From Begonia masoniana (lineage: Eukaryota > Streptophyta > Magnoliopsida > Cucurbitales > Begoniaceae), in NCBI GenBank assembly GCA_022432975.1, contig CM039510.1, positions 8,250,309 through 8,314,308 of the forward strand: a stretch of 64,000 nt of DNA, read 5' to 3'. The notes beneath the pieces are model-generated. The model was given only the letters and a program-made list of their open reading frames with translations. It was not told the origin of the DNA and ran no database searches. Positions 25,050 through 36,986 of this stretch are shown piece after piece. Position 1 is the stretch's first letter, and each line of letters begins with the position of its first letter. A program made the translations under genes and the position numbers.

Positions 25050-26675
25050 ATCCATTATCTCTCGGATTGTTTGATATCCAAACTTCGAGTTAACAATACT
25101 AAATTTCAAAAATTGATATTTTTTGGGCAGATAAGGGCATTTCCAAAGCGATACATAGTCTCAATATTAATGGTTTCGGAGTATCGAGCTTCATCGTTCT
25201 TGCAGAAACCTGAGCTGTGCGGTGTGTGCCTCGATCGATCGATTTTCAGCTTCGGCCAGTGAAGCTCCTCACCACGCCATCGAACATTGAGTGGACTACT
25301 GGTCGGCCCTTTCTGCCTTTTAAACTCGGACTTCGGCAATTCTGCCCTAACCTCCGTACTCAGCGAAAGATGGAAGAAATTTAGGCGTTCCTCACACTTC
25401 CGACTTTTTACCGTATTTGACGCTGATGGTCCTTGCTTTAGAGCGCTCAGGGAACGCTCCGTATGGTCGCTTATCCAATCGTCTCCCCACAATTGAGTCG
25501 CCAACCTCCGGCGTTGTGACGGTAGGATTCCTCGTCCTCGGTCTTGAAATATTCTACAATTAGTGAGCTAACTTAGTGCCTGCTGTTTATGGTGAGAATG
25601 TTAGAAGCCTTTTCCTTAAAAAAAAAAAAAACAATTTTGAAATTTGACGTTAATGGAAGAAAAACGAAGAGCGAAGAAGAGAGTATGATCGAAATAAAAT
25701 AGTTTCATGCTTAAGGAAAACTACTTTCATTCTGCAAGTTTGTTGGTGGAGTTATTTGCTCACCATTGCTGACATTTCTGGAACGTCTCTGAGGAAGCAA
25801 AAATAGTCAATTTCCTGGTTGCAGAGTTAGCATTTGTTTTTTAAATTTGTTACTTTGGTCATTTTTCTAGTCTTAAGCAAATTATGTGGAGTTTTTCCAT
25901 AGTACTTCCGAGCTCGTCTTCCTCACTATCAATAATGTCAATGATTCATAAATTTACTCAAATTAAGGTGATGTGTTGGGAATCAACATTCAATCGGGCT
26001 CCAGTTTTGCAAATCTTTTCCTAGCTCTTTCGCATTCATCAGTAATTTCTGAAAAAATCAATCCAACCCAAACACCTGCTTCTGCAGCTTTTTCAGCTTC
26101 TCCCCGACAAGATTGTTCTTGAGAGACTCATGACAGTTTCACCAAGTTCTCCCCTGTAAACGTCGATTTTTTTCATTTCCTTTTAATTTTTCAAAATATA
26201 ACTTTCTAATTTGGCATTTGTTACGTGATTTAGTAGGGAAAATGATCTGATTTTCTTGTTTAGATTCTCTGTGTTTGAAATCCAAGCTTATTTCTGTGTA
26301 ATTTAGGGAGTCAGTTCTAATTTTCATTATTCTAGTCTAAGCCGGAAGACTTATATTAGTTTAAAAGTTTGTTGCAATTGCATTTTTTTGGTCGCACTAT
26401 ATTGATGGATGGAATGTGAATAAGAATGGGAGAGATCTACAAAAAATGCACAATAACACAAACAATCAACACAACTGGGATCAAAGTTTGCATTCCAATT
26501 ATGAAGTCTTTGTTCTTATACTGCTGACTTGGGATGGAATAGAGGGATCCCAATGGAAGTTGTGTTAAAAGTAGGATAATGCGATGTATTGCTTAAAGTT
26601 CAGTAGTTGCATTGATTCCTTCTTTTATAAATGGTGGTTCTCATATGCATTAGGGTCTACGGTTTTCCATTTAAG
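25050..26675. repeat. Right arm of the large inverted repeat
   Basis: Reverse-complement copy of about 21795-23448. It stops abruptly at 26675 where gypsy LTR copy C starts. Any mirrored SDR coding exons beyond that point are absent. Confidence 0.88.
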
Positions 26676-26910
26676 AAGAAATCTCCCTCTCGAGTTCTTC
26701 AGCCAGAGAACACTTACCTCTATTCGGCCTCTAGACGTAGCAAGAGCTCTGACCGAGGAGGCAGCAACTCCGCTCGAGAAGCCAAGCTCTCCAGCAACCC
26801 ACCTCTGGCGCGACGAACCTTCACCAACGCGAAGCACCATCGAAGAACAGCCGCTTCAACCGAGGAGAGAAACACATCCTCTGTGTTTCAGACGAGGGTG
26901 AAAACGCGAG

Positions 26911-27088
26911 AAAGCTTGTGAAGGAGAAGAGGAAGAAAGGGTTCTGCTTCTGTTATTTAAAACAAAACCGGTTGACTTAAAGAAAGTCAAATCAAACCGG
27001 TCTAGTCGAACTGAATCGGTTCAGCCAAATCAAACTGAACCGGTCCAGCTGAACCAAATTCGATCCAAGTGAACCGGACCAACCCAAA
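26911..27088 (+). repeat. Left copy of the duplication flanking the minisatellite
   Basis: 178 bp from AAAGCTTGTGAAGG to GGACCAACCCAAA, repeated at 28088-28263 with a 2-bp difference (AAGAAAGGG against AAGAAGG). It runs directly into the array. Confidence 0.92.
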
Positions 27089-28088
27089 GCTTGAACGAAA
27101 ATGAGATGGTGAGCTTGAACGAAAATGAGATGGTGAGCTTGAACGAAAATGAGATGGTGAGCTTGAACGAAAATGAGATGGTGAGCTTGAACGAAAATGA
27201 GATGGTGAGCTTGAACGAAAATGAGATGGTGAGCTTGAACGAAAATGAGATGGTGAGCTTGAACGAAAATGAGATGGTGAGCTTGAACGAAAATGAGATG
27301 GTGAGCTTGAACGAAAATGAGATGGTGAGCTTGAACGAAAATGAGATGGTGAGCTTGAACGAAAATGAGATGGTGAGCTTGAACGAAAATGAGATGGTGA
27401 GCTTGAACGAAAATGAGATGGTGAGCTTGAACGAAAATGAGATGGTGAGCTTGAACGAAAATGAGATGGTGAGCTTGAACGAAAATGAGATGGTGAGCTT
27501 GAACGAAAATGAGATGGTGAGCTTGAACGAAAATGAGATGGTGAGCTTGAACGAAAATGAGATGGTGAGCTTGAACGAAAATGAGATGGTGAGCTTGAAC
27601 GAAAATGAGATGGTGAGCTTGAACGAAAATGAGATGGTGAGCTTGAACGAAAATGAGATGGTGAGCTTGAACGAAAATGAGATGGTGAGCTTGAACGAAA
27701 ATGAGATGGTGAGCTTGAACGAAAATGAGATGGTGAGCTTGAACGAAAATGAGATGGTGAGCTTGAACGAAAATGAGATGGTGAGCTTGAACGAAAATGA
27801 GATGGTGAGCTTGAACGAAAATGAGATGGTGAGCTTGAACGAAAATGAGATGGTGAGCTTGAACGAAAATGAGATGGTGAGCTTGAACGAAAATGAGATG
27901 GTGAGCTTGAACGAAAATGAGATGGTGAGCTTGAACGAAAATGAGATGGTGAGCTTGAACGAAAATGAGATGGTGAGCTTGAACGAAAATGAGATGGTGA
28001 GCTTGAACGAAAATGAGATGGTGAGCTTGAACGAAAATGAGATGGTGAGCTTGAACGAAAATGAGATGGTGAGCTTGAACGAAAATGA
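27088..28088 (+). repeat. 24-bp minisatellite, about 42 perfect copies
   Basis: Unit GAGCTTGAACGAAAATGAGA+TGGT repeated about 41.7 times with no variant that I could find. The same unit exists once, unamplified, at about 28768-28791 in the LTR's native degenerate repeat. Because 24 is a multiple of three, both strands stay open (repeated NENEMVSL and FRSSSPSH). I regard these as accidental and non-coding. Confidence 0.97.
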
Positions 28089-28263
28089 AAGCTTGTGAAG
28101 GAGAAGAGGAAGAAGGTTCTGCTTCTGTTATTTAAAACAAAACCGGTTGACTTAAAGAAAGTCAAATCAAACCGGTCTAGTCGAACTGAATCGGTTCAGC
28201 CAAATCAAACTGAACCGGTCCAGCTGAACCAAATTCGATCCAAGTGAACCGGACCAACCCAAA
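28088..28263 (+). repeat. Right copy of the duplication flanking the minisatellite
   Basis: 176-bp copy of 26911-27088. Beyond it the LTR continues normally (AAATTTTGACCAG), so this copy is joined to native sequence on its right. Confidence 0.92.
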
Positions 28264-28920
28264 TTTTGACCAGAATTATACAAGTCGATCTAAGATTTAT
28301 CAGTAAGAAATTTCTACCTAAATCGTTATGAAATGAATTTATCAAAGTAGGAATTAATATCAAATATTGATTTAAGCAGAACAAACTATTTGATTTAAGC
28401 AGAACAAATCCCGGAAGTTGTCCAAATCGATCTGGTTCGACCTAAGAGCACACGTAAGAAAATTCTGCCCAAATTATTTTGAAAAATTAAATTTATTTAA
28501 GTGTGAATTAAATACCAAATATTTTTAAGTATGACATTATTGGAATATTATTGGAATATTGGAAAATTCCAATAAACTTTAACCGATCGGAATCCAAGTG
28601 AAAATACCACGTTTTAGCTATTGCCCTACATCACAAAATCTATGTTATTTTCTGATAATTATTTTGTTACGATTTTCCAATATTTGAGCATGCATTTTTA
28701 GGAATTGACATAGAATAGTATAATGCTAAAATTAGTAGAACATTTTATATGTGTATGAAATGAGATGGTGAGCTTGAACGAAAATGAGATGGTTACGCCT
28801 CAACGACAATGAAATGATCATACCTGAACGAAAGTAAGATGACAAAGCCTGAACGACAATGAAATGACTGAGTCTGAATGAAGGTTGGAAAATAAGTTCC
28901 AACTAGTACGTAACTATTAA

Positions 28921-29730
28921 AAAATGCATATCATCAAACATTGAGGAATTTTCCTTTTGTTTTAATTATTTTTGGATGTCTTTTTTATACAATTAACTCG
29001 GTGCATGAATAGTAAAAAACTCACAAATAATGAAGTTAATAGTACTTATTTTTGTAAATTTATTTGTTACATCATACTGAGCACATGAATTCTATCTAAT
29101 CAACTTACATTTAAATATAGTAACTAATAAAATAAACTAATCAGAAAAATAATATACAAACATCTGCGATTAAAATGTACTAAAACTTATTCTTCATTTA
29201 AAAATGTACAAAGAGTAAGAGTAGAAAGAGAAAATACATATTAAAATTCTTTTAAATGCAAAATTAAAATTGAGTACAAAGGCTCAATAACATTCCTCCT
29301 TAATTGTCTTGTTATGTAATTTAGAAGAGTAAAACGATAAAATAGATATTAAAATTCTTTTAATTGCATTGTCCAAAAGTAAGCAGAGACTTGAAATTTT
29401 AACAAAATTTGAGGACAAAGGCTCGGTAAACTTCCTCCCTTAATTGTCTTTTTATGTAGTTTAGAAAGGGATTTTCCTATCTAGTACTCAATCTTCTAGA
29501 ATAAAACGTTTGCTTCTTGAAATAAAAAAAATCTTCACAGCCCTCAGCAGTAATTAACACGCTTGTTGATTGCTTAACTTTGAAAAGACATTGAATTAAT
29601 ATAACTTGTAGAACAAATAAGATATCATTTCCTATGATGCCATTCCCGAGATAACAATAATTGAGTAAAAGAACTGTAAACACATAAATTAGCATATTAG
29701 AAACGATCTTAAAAATTGACATCAGCTTAC
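28921..29730. other. Intergenic, no gene seen
   Basis: AT-rich. Contains a diverged tandem duplication (about 29225-29330 and 29330-29465, sharing AAAATTCTTTTAA...GAGG/CAAAGGCTC and CCTTAATTGTCTT). I searched here for exon 3 of the TAD2-like gene and found none. Confidence 0.55.
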
Positions 29731-30439
29731 CCCACCGTAACTTCTAGGCTATCCATGGCAAGTTTAGCCTGGCATGCAATATAGAACAAGTAAATGAGTT
29801 GAAACAAATAAACTATAAAGGGAAAAAAACTATGTTAAAATGAATGCTGCTAAAAATAAACGATGGTTGAAAATAAAATTAACCTCATGATATGAAAATC
29901 ACACTATGAATGACGATATAGATTAACAGAATTAACTTGAATAATGCACTGAACACTAGAACTTTTCAGCTTCCTACTCGTCTTCATTGAAGATATCATG
30001 TCCGCTTTCCTTTACCCACATTGAAAAACAGCAAGTTACCTTTTCACAATCCTCGGTCATAAAGACTAATACAATTGGTATTAAACCAATGACCAATAGT
30101 TTACATGTCACTGAAAAATTTATGTGAGAAAGAAACAAGACACTCCCTGCACAAGGGGGGAAAAGATGTAACCATCCAAAAATTGGCAAAGAGCCAAACT
30201 AACATTCCAAACTTTATCTAACTTCTGGATATAAATGTTATTGTCCAATCCTCTTAAATTCAACATAAAAATAACTAAGCATCAATAGTCTGTCCTTGAA
30301 ATCTATGGCATGTAAATGAGATAACTTATATTAAAAACAAATTAATACAAGTTAATAATATCTATCTTAATACCTGTTGCATGGCAAGCTCCATAAAACC
30401 CATAGCATCAGGAGGCAAATCTTCTACAATTGAGCACAT
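29731..30439 (-). pseudogene. TAD2/ADAT2-like tRNA adenosine deaminase, first two exons only
   Basis: Minus-strand ATG at 30439 opens a 22-codon exon (30374-30439) ending GFMELAMQQ. A GT..AG intron follows, then a 38-base exon (29731-29768) encoding AKLAMDSLEVTVG with a GT donor after it. The joined sequence matches the N-terminus of eukaryotic TAD2, the catalytic subunit that converts A34 to inosine in tRNA. The next exons (deaminase HAE and PCxxC zinc motifs) are not visible down to the LTR copy C boundary. The gene is probably truncated by insertion or deletion, though a very long intron is possible. Confidence 0.68.
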
Positions 30440-31070
30440 CTAAAGACATAAGAAATATTGAACAATACAATCAAAAAAAAGGAAAAAACCGCCATAAACT
30501 AGATCAACTCAAGCCATACACAATTGAATTAAAGTACTTATCGGCTGTAAGAAATAACAAACAACAATCAACCCCACCTGATACTAAATCTCTCAGCAAC
30601 ACCCTTACTAAGTTTGGGTTTTGGGTGCAACCTCAATAAGGTACAACATATTTCCAAAGCTCACAGTCTTCTTTATACTATATTTTGCTAGATAAAATAT
30701 GGGGACAATGATATTACAAGGTTTGGCATATTATACAATATTCCAGCCGCATATGACATTACGGCAACAAGAACCCATTACACAAGCACATTGGGAACAA
30801 ATCACTTCTAAACCCCTTTGAAGGGAAAGGTTCTCAAAATGGGTCATATAAACCAACTAATTTTAGCTAGCTGAAGTGGGACAATTAGATTGTTACAATC
30901 CAACCTCTTGGAACCAAATTCAATCGTGACACCATTTACCCAGCTATCAAAACTTTATATGCTCAAGTTGCTCCATCGTGGGTGCCAAACTTATGAGGTC
31001 GTCCAAGAGGTAATTTGCACTTTATCATTTGTCAAATGACTCATGTATCTATTCAGTCAAGTAGAGCTAG

Positions 31071-31241
31071 TCATGTATGTATATAGCTACTTAAATCCTT
31101 CTCCATGCAAGTTAGCTCTTCAAGGATGAGTTTTGCCCATCATGTTTGTTTCAAATATAAATGGCTTGAAAGCTAGTCATGTATGCATATATCTACTTAA
31201 TTCCTTCTACATGCAAGCCAGATCTTCAAGGATGAGTTTTA
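31071..31241. repeat. Two tandem copies, about 97-bp period
   Basis: TAGTCATGTATG(T/C)ATATA...TTCAAGGATGAGTTTT occurs at 31071-31145 and again at 31168-31241 with a few SNPs. The second copy overlaps the end of the MuDR-like frame. Confidence 0.75.
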
Positions 31242-31862
31242 CATCATAGGGATGATGAGCAAGGCAGATCATCCTGTATTGGATGGGGGCGATGACGAGG
31301 GCAGCCAACAGATGTCGTTCCTTCCTTAACTTCTCGATAATAGAAGGAATTTCCCAGTCCGATTGACTTTTGAACCTATCCAAATAACGTCTTGCCAACC
31401 ATTCTGCCGAAGCGTGTCGATTATCAATTGTCCTTGCACAGCTGTGAGTTTTAAAGTAACTCTTTATTTGAAATGTCAACTCATTTTGCATGACCAAATC
31501 ATGCAGTCTCCACTTACATCCTCCTTGACACTTTGTCGTGAGTCGCGTACGTTCACTTTTAACGAATTTGATATCAAATCTATTTTTCAAAGCATAATTT
31601 CGTACTTCCTCTCTAATGGCCGTTAAAGAACTATATTGTCTACCCAAACAAAAATATCTAAATTTTCTTCCCTTACTTTTATTCTTTCCGCCTCGTTATC
31701 ATCCGACATGAACGGTGTTCGTAGCTCATCGTTTAGGGTTTGCGATGTTGAATGCACCTCTATTTCTCCAACCGCCTCTATGTGATCGAATGCTTGAATA
31801 TCAACGTATATGAGAGCGTCCTCCTCCAGATACCACTCTGCATCAACCAATCTCTCAGCCAT
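31207..31862 (-). pseudogene. MuDR (Mutator-like) transposase N-terminal fragment, frameshifted
   Basis: The minus frame from 31862 (MAERLVDAEWYLEED) gives an acidic leader and runs into a stop at 31623. A second frame (31647-31207) continues with GRQYSSLTAIREEVRNYA, FDIKFVKSERTRLTTKC, CKWRLHDLVM and ASAEWLARRYLDRFK. This is the plant MuDR DNA-binding/transposase N-terminal region. A one-base frameshift near 31640 separates the halves. The DDE core and SWIM zinc finger are absent, so it is a dead fragment. Confidence 0.85.
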
Positions 31863-32362
31863 TTACGACGAATTTGTGATTTGGAAATTTCGAATTTTGA
31901 GGGCTGGGGCTCGGATTTGTGAGGTTTGCAGGATAAAAATCGAACGAAACAATTCAGAATTGAGAAAGCAATAACCTGGAGCATTGTTCAATCGATTTTC
32001 TGCCAAAAAAAATTTGCAACAGTTCCCAGAGAAACGTAGTTTTTGCGAAGGAAAACGTGCAAATGAGCTTTGGGAAACTTTCTGTTCTGATATAATCACG
32101 AGATCGGACGCACTCAGAGATGCTAGTGACTCTCCGATCTCGTTAGATTTTAAAAAACGGATGCACTCGGCGAAGGTGGCGACCCTCCGCTCTTGCTCTA
32201 GTTTTAAAAACGGACGCACTCTCTATATACGAGTGTGTCCACTGAGGACAACAGACGAACTCTCAAAGAGAGAGTCTGTTCGTTGTCTATCTTGTTGATC
32301 TAACATGCGTCCGTTTATATAATACACTGAAAACAGAACGGACAGACAGTGTAAAACGGAGG

Positions 32363-33200
32363 GTGAAGAATGAATTTAAGAGATTGAGAGAGATTGGTGA
32401 AAAAAAATGGAGAGGGAGAAAGAGAATTTATAGAAGAGGAGAAGGAGGAGGGGGAGGGGGCAACGGTCACAAGACCGTTGCTTGCTGGGGAAGCAGGCAG
32501 GGCAGAGAAATCAGCAACGATTTGCTGCTGCTGCTAAAAAACAGAGAGAGAGAGCAGCAGCAACAACAACCACGGTCACATTGTTGTTGCTGCAAAACAG
32601 AGAGAGAAAGCAACGGTCACAAACCGTTGCGGCATTGCTGGGGGCCTGAGGAAGCAGGCGAGGCAATGGTCTTATGACCGTTGCTGGCTGCTGCAGTGCA
32701 ACTGCTACAAAAACAGAGAGAGAGAGAGCAGCACGGCGCACTGGGCCGTGGGCAGTCATCGACTCATCGGGGTTGAGGGGTTAGCCGGGCAAGGGCCGCT
32801 AGCCGCGGAGCAACGGTCGTTGCTCTGCAACCGGCAACCCCAGCACAGAGAGACAGAGAAGGCCAAGGGGGAAGCGGCGAAACTTTCTCCGAGAAAGCAC
32901 CCGATGGCCAATTGCCGCTGGGGAAGGGGAAGGAGAAGGCCAGGCCAGCAGAGAGAGAGAGAGAGAGAGAGAGGGCGGGCCAAAGGGGGAAGCGGACTGC
33001 GAGCAGCTGGGTGGGCTCGCGAGCTTGGCTCGGTCCCTAGCAAGCTCACGAGCCCAGGGGCGAGGCTCGGCTCGGCCCGCCTATTGGAACTGGGCTAGGC
33101 TTGTCTCGCTACAGTAGAGAGCCGAGCCAAACTCAGCCCGCTACAATAGTGGGCCGAGCGAGCGGGCTCGCTCGCCAGCCCGCCTGTTAGTCACCTCTAG
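32363..33200. other. GC-richer low-complexity tract, no gene seen
   Basis: Rich in CAGAGAGAGA, GGAG and CTGCTG blocks; perfect (GA)n near 32950-32973; GGCTCGGCTCGG and GAGCGAGCGGGCTCGC palindromic stretches at 33010-33185. Open frames here lack family resemblance. Confidence 0.55.
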
Positions 33201-33955
33201 TTTAGACGAACCTCCTTGATGAAATCAGATGATTTTCCTTGCGCGATCCACCTTCATTCATCGGCGAACACACTCTCTTGTGTGTTGGGTTGTGCACGAC
33301 ACAAAAGAAGAAGGGAGGAGGAGGAAGTGAAAGAAGGGTTCGGGTCAGAAGCTTAATCCCAACCCAATCCATTAAAGATTTGGTTCATCCAACCAGAACC
33401 GATCCAACGGAAGCAAACTTGACCCAACTTGAGCCATGTTCGATCCAGACCAAACCAGAATCGTCTCAGACACTCAAAGCCGATCTAAATCATTATGAAA
33501 ATCGTCCAAGTCGATCCGAACTCAATTCTAGTAGGCCTAGAACTTAATTCGTCCACAGTCATTACATTTTGCCCTAGGTTTGATCGGGAATTTCGAAAAA
33601 TTACGTTAAGCTTGAGATTTGGGTGTTTTGTTTTGATCATCCAAAAAATTGAAAAAGAAAAACAACTAAAACAATGACGTAATATAACCACACTCGTCAC
33701 AAACAAAATCTAGCCACCAACAGTCATGAGTCACAGCTACTAAAATCAGCAATGTCGGTCTCCAGATTCAACAAAAAATGACTAAAACACCAAAATCCAG
33801 TCACCAAATACATGCATTCACCAACTGAAAAACAAACAGTCACCCAAATCAGTAAACTTATGGACTAACTATAGTTGCTGTGTGTAGTCCCAGTTTTTAA
33901 CTCGGTATTTTCATGATAATCACACATTCAATTAAGTGTTTAGTTACCAAAGAAT

Positions 33956-35331
33956 TAGGGATGATCGTGGTCCGGTTCGGTCTGGTTTTTGAAGAGATTA
34001 GGACCGGACCACTAAAATTCAGTTTTTAAATTTTTGGACCAATAAGCCCAAAATTTTTTTGAGAACCGGACCAGCAATATGGTCTCAGTTCTGGTCCGGT
34101 TTTGGTCCTCCCAAGTTAGAAAATTTTTTTTCATCCCTTCACTAATCACTTCAACCTTTGTGAACCATGTTGATTACTAAATAATATCAAGTTATGCTCT
34201 AAATCCAGTTTTTTTTTTTAAATTTTTGTCCAATTTATAGGAAAAAAAAGTACTAAGAGCACTAAAGCAGAACCAGAACCGGTTCTGAGTTCTCACTGTG
34301 AGTAGAACCGGTTCTGAGTTCTCACCCGTCACCCCTAATTCGGTCCACTGTGAGCAGAACCGGCCCTGGATAGCAATGGATAGCTAGAATAGAAGGAGAA
34401 GAAATCCCCATATAGGTATCCAGTGTGCAGTCCGATCTGGCTTTCTTGCCTCTCACCCCTGCTCCTGCTAACCGCTAAAAAGTAAAAACTATTCCACTGG
34501 TCCACTGTGAGCAGAACCAATGGATGTTCTCATCTCACTATTCAAGTATCAAACAAAAAAAATTAAACAGCACTAATATTCTGTACAGGTTCTGCACTCT
34601 CACGGTGAATCGAAGAAAAACTGTCCTGTGATTATGAATATGATGATTGCAGGAAGAAAGAGCATAGAAGCTCAAAAGAAATAGATTTTGGGTTGCTGTT
34701 AAATCAACCCAAGCAAAATTGATCCATAGGTCTCAAAATCAAGGGGTACAGAAACAATAGCTAATAGTTTTCATAACGTTGTTTCTTTATTCCCAAATTT
34801 TTCGAAACATATTCAAAAATCGATAAGGTTAGCGATTAGCAAATTAAAAAAGGAAGGGAAACCCTCTGTATCACAAAGTTCCTTCTAGTCGAAAGTCGGC
34901 ATCGACGAAGGGGGGAAAACGAAAGGCGTTTTCTGATCTAAATAAAGAGAAAAGAAACTGAAAGAGGCGAACAAGAGAGCTTACCCTCCTCAGTGACTCG
35001 ATTCGTCCTTCACAGGCTGACGAAGAGAGAGTGCGGGCGGCGGCATGGCGACTTTGAGAGAGAACTGCGAAGAGCGAGTGCGGGCGCGGCGACTGCGAAG
35101 TGAGAAGAGCTGCGTGCGGGCGTGAGATCTGCAAAATAGGATTTTAGGTTTAAACTTTCAATGGTCTGGTTCGGTTTTCTAGGTTTTGTATCATTAGACC
35201 CAAAAACCGAACCGAACATTTCGGTTCTGATAAATAAAAACCAAAATTAATTTATTTTAACTGAATAATCGACCAAAACCGGACCAAATTATCGGTTCTG
35301 GTCCGGTTCTTCGGTTTTTTGCTCACCCCTA
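33956..35331. mobile_element. hAT-type non-autonomous element (older copy)
   Basis: Left end TAGGGATGATCG, right end (reverse) TAGGGGTGAGC, with subterminal GGTCCGGTTC/GAACCGGACC clusters as in the next element. Flanks CAAAGAAT (33948-33955) and CAAAAACT (35332-35339) agree at 6 of 8 bases, consistent with a decayed 8-bp target duplication. No transposase found. Confidence 0.68.
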
Positions 35332-35562
35332 CAAAAACTTAGTAATTCAAGCGTTATCATTTCATTCGTCTCATAAGACCCCAAATACAAAAAAAAATAA
35401 AAAAATAAAAAAAAAATAATGTTGAACGGAGATTATTCAGGAGAAACTTCCTATGCAATCTGTATCTGAATCAATGGCCAGCAACACAGCAAATCTTTAC
35501 TCAATATCTGAAACGGCGTGGGAAGCTGCTTGTGGCGAGCCAGTTCCATTTAGATCTCAAAC

Positions 35563-36978
35563 TAGGGGTGTACGTGGTCCGGTCCGGTCCGGGTTTGGAC
35601 AAAATTAAGACCGGACCAATAATATTCGTTTTTCATTTTTTAAGACCGGTACCGTAAAAAAAAATTAACGGACCAGACCAGAACCGGACCAGAATTTCGG
35701 TTCCGGTTCTGGTCCGGTTCCGGTTCTTCCATCAAAAAAAAAATTTTTATTAAAAAATTTTAAACTAAAAAGTTTCAAATGAAACTTCAATTTTTGTCAA
35801 CAGCCCAGTGCATTTGCACCAACTTTCACCTCCTTTAGAAAAAAGAAAAACATAATCTAAATCATAGGCACTGGGCAGAAGAAGAGAAATCATAATCTAT
35901 TTAAAGTCAGCATTCATTGGCATCATAGTATTATCCATCACCCACTGGCAAGCATCCCAAGATCATCTAAGTTAGAGCACAACACTCAACCAGTCTCAAA
36001 CCAAAACATCATCTAAGTCACTTACCTCTTGAGCCACGTACGAACCCAATAGGAAATAGTAAAGATAATCCAAATAGTAAATAAGTGCATTGAAAGTCAT
36101 TTCCAAAAACTATGCTTAATACTGCTACTTTTAACTAAACTAATCTTGTTTGAAAACTAAAATTACCACTTACGAGATCGATAAAAACAAAGGAAAACAT
36201 CATAAAAACAACAACAAAATTAACATAACCGAAACATGCTCTCGGAAATTAACAGCAACAAAAACCAACTAAAGAAAACACCCACAAAATTAACAGCAAA
36301 AAAACATGCTCTCGAAAATTAACAGCAACACCATGAAAAATTCAGGTAAAAAGCAACACGAAAACAGCAATGAAACACCCTCAAAACAACACAACAAAAC
36401 CGCTGATTGGCAGGTTGTAGCTCAGAAAACTAACAGAATCAAATGCTCTCGGTCACGCCCGAAGAGTCTCCCAAAAACAGCAGCACAATGAACGTAAAAT
36501 GGAGAACAACGTGGAATGATACAACAGATTGTAGCTAGAGAGAATACTTGTACTTACTCAGAGTTTCAGAGAGCTTCGGCGGGTTCAGATTGAAGGCGTC
36601 GGCGTCGGCGTCGACGACGGCTGAGAGAGAATATTGAACGACAGATTGAAGGCTTCGGCTTGGGGGTTCGGGTTCGGCGAACGGCGTAGGCGAGCGAGAG
36701 TGCGAGACTGTCTCTCCACTCCTCTCCTCTCCTCTGAACTCGACAGAACGAAAATTAGATTAGGGCTTTTCAGGTTACAATTTTCTTCTGTTTTTGTGTG
36801 GTCCGGTTCTGGTTTTTCGGGTTTTTGTCATTATACCCGAAAACCGAACCGAAAATTTCAGTTCTGCTTTAGCAGAACCGAAATTCATTTTTTTTTTTAA
36901 GAAAACACTACCAGAACCGGACCAAATAGGTCGGTTCTGGTCCGGTTCTCCGGTCCGGGTCGATTTTGTACACCCCTA
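35563..36978. mobile_element. hAT-type non-autonomous element with perfect 8-bp target duplication
   Basis: Exact terminal inverted repeats TAGGGGTGTAC...GTACACCCCTA, with subterminal GGTCCGGTCCGG arrays. The 8-bp duplication TCTCAAAC at 35555-35562 and 36979-36986 is identical, which is diagnostic for hAT insertion. The 1.4-kb interior has no transposase. Confidence 0.9.
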
Positions 36979-36986
36979 TCTCAAAC

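Larger units (their letters stand above)
26676..28920 (+). repeat. Ty3/gypsy LTR, copy C, truncated at both ends and expanded inside
   Basis: Begins mid-LTR (AAATCTCCCTCTCGAGTTC, equivalent to 4382) and follows copies A and B through ACCGGTT-rich sequence and the native degenerate repeats at 28757-28880. Homology to copy A fades near 28920. The LTR start and its last 500 bp or so are missing. The interior is enlarged by a minisatellite and a flanking 177-bp duplication. Confidence 0.82.

Noticed and set aside
27088..28088. CRISPR-like array
   Set aside because: Continuous tandem repeats with no spacers, in plant nuclear DNA.
27002..28165. Long open frames on both strands (335 and 387 codons) over the minisatellite
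   Set aside because: They exist only because the 24-bp unit is a multiple of three without stops. Both strands being open and perfectly repetitive argues against real proteins.
29974..30189. 71-codon minus frame inside the TAD2-like intron as exon 2
   Set aside because: It lies between two exons that join perfectly in phase without it and has no TAD2 similarity.
31863..32330. Frames upstream of the MuDR fragment as an additional exon
   Set aside because: No family match on either strand and no consistent splice sites joining the transposase frame.
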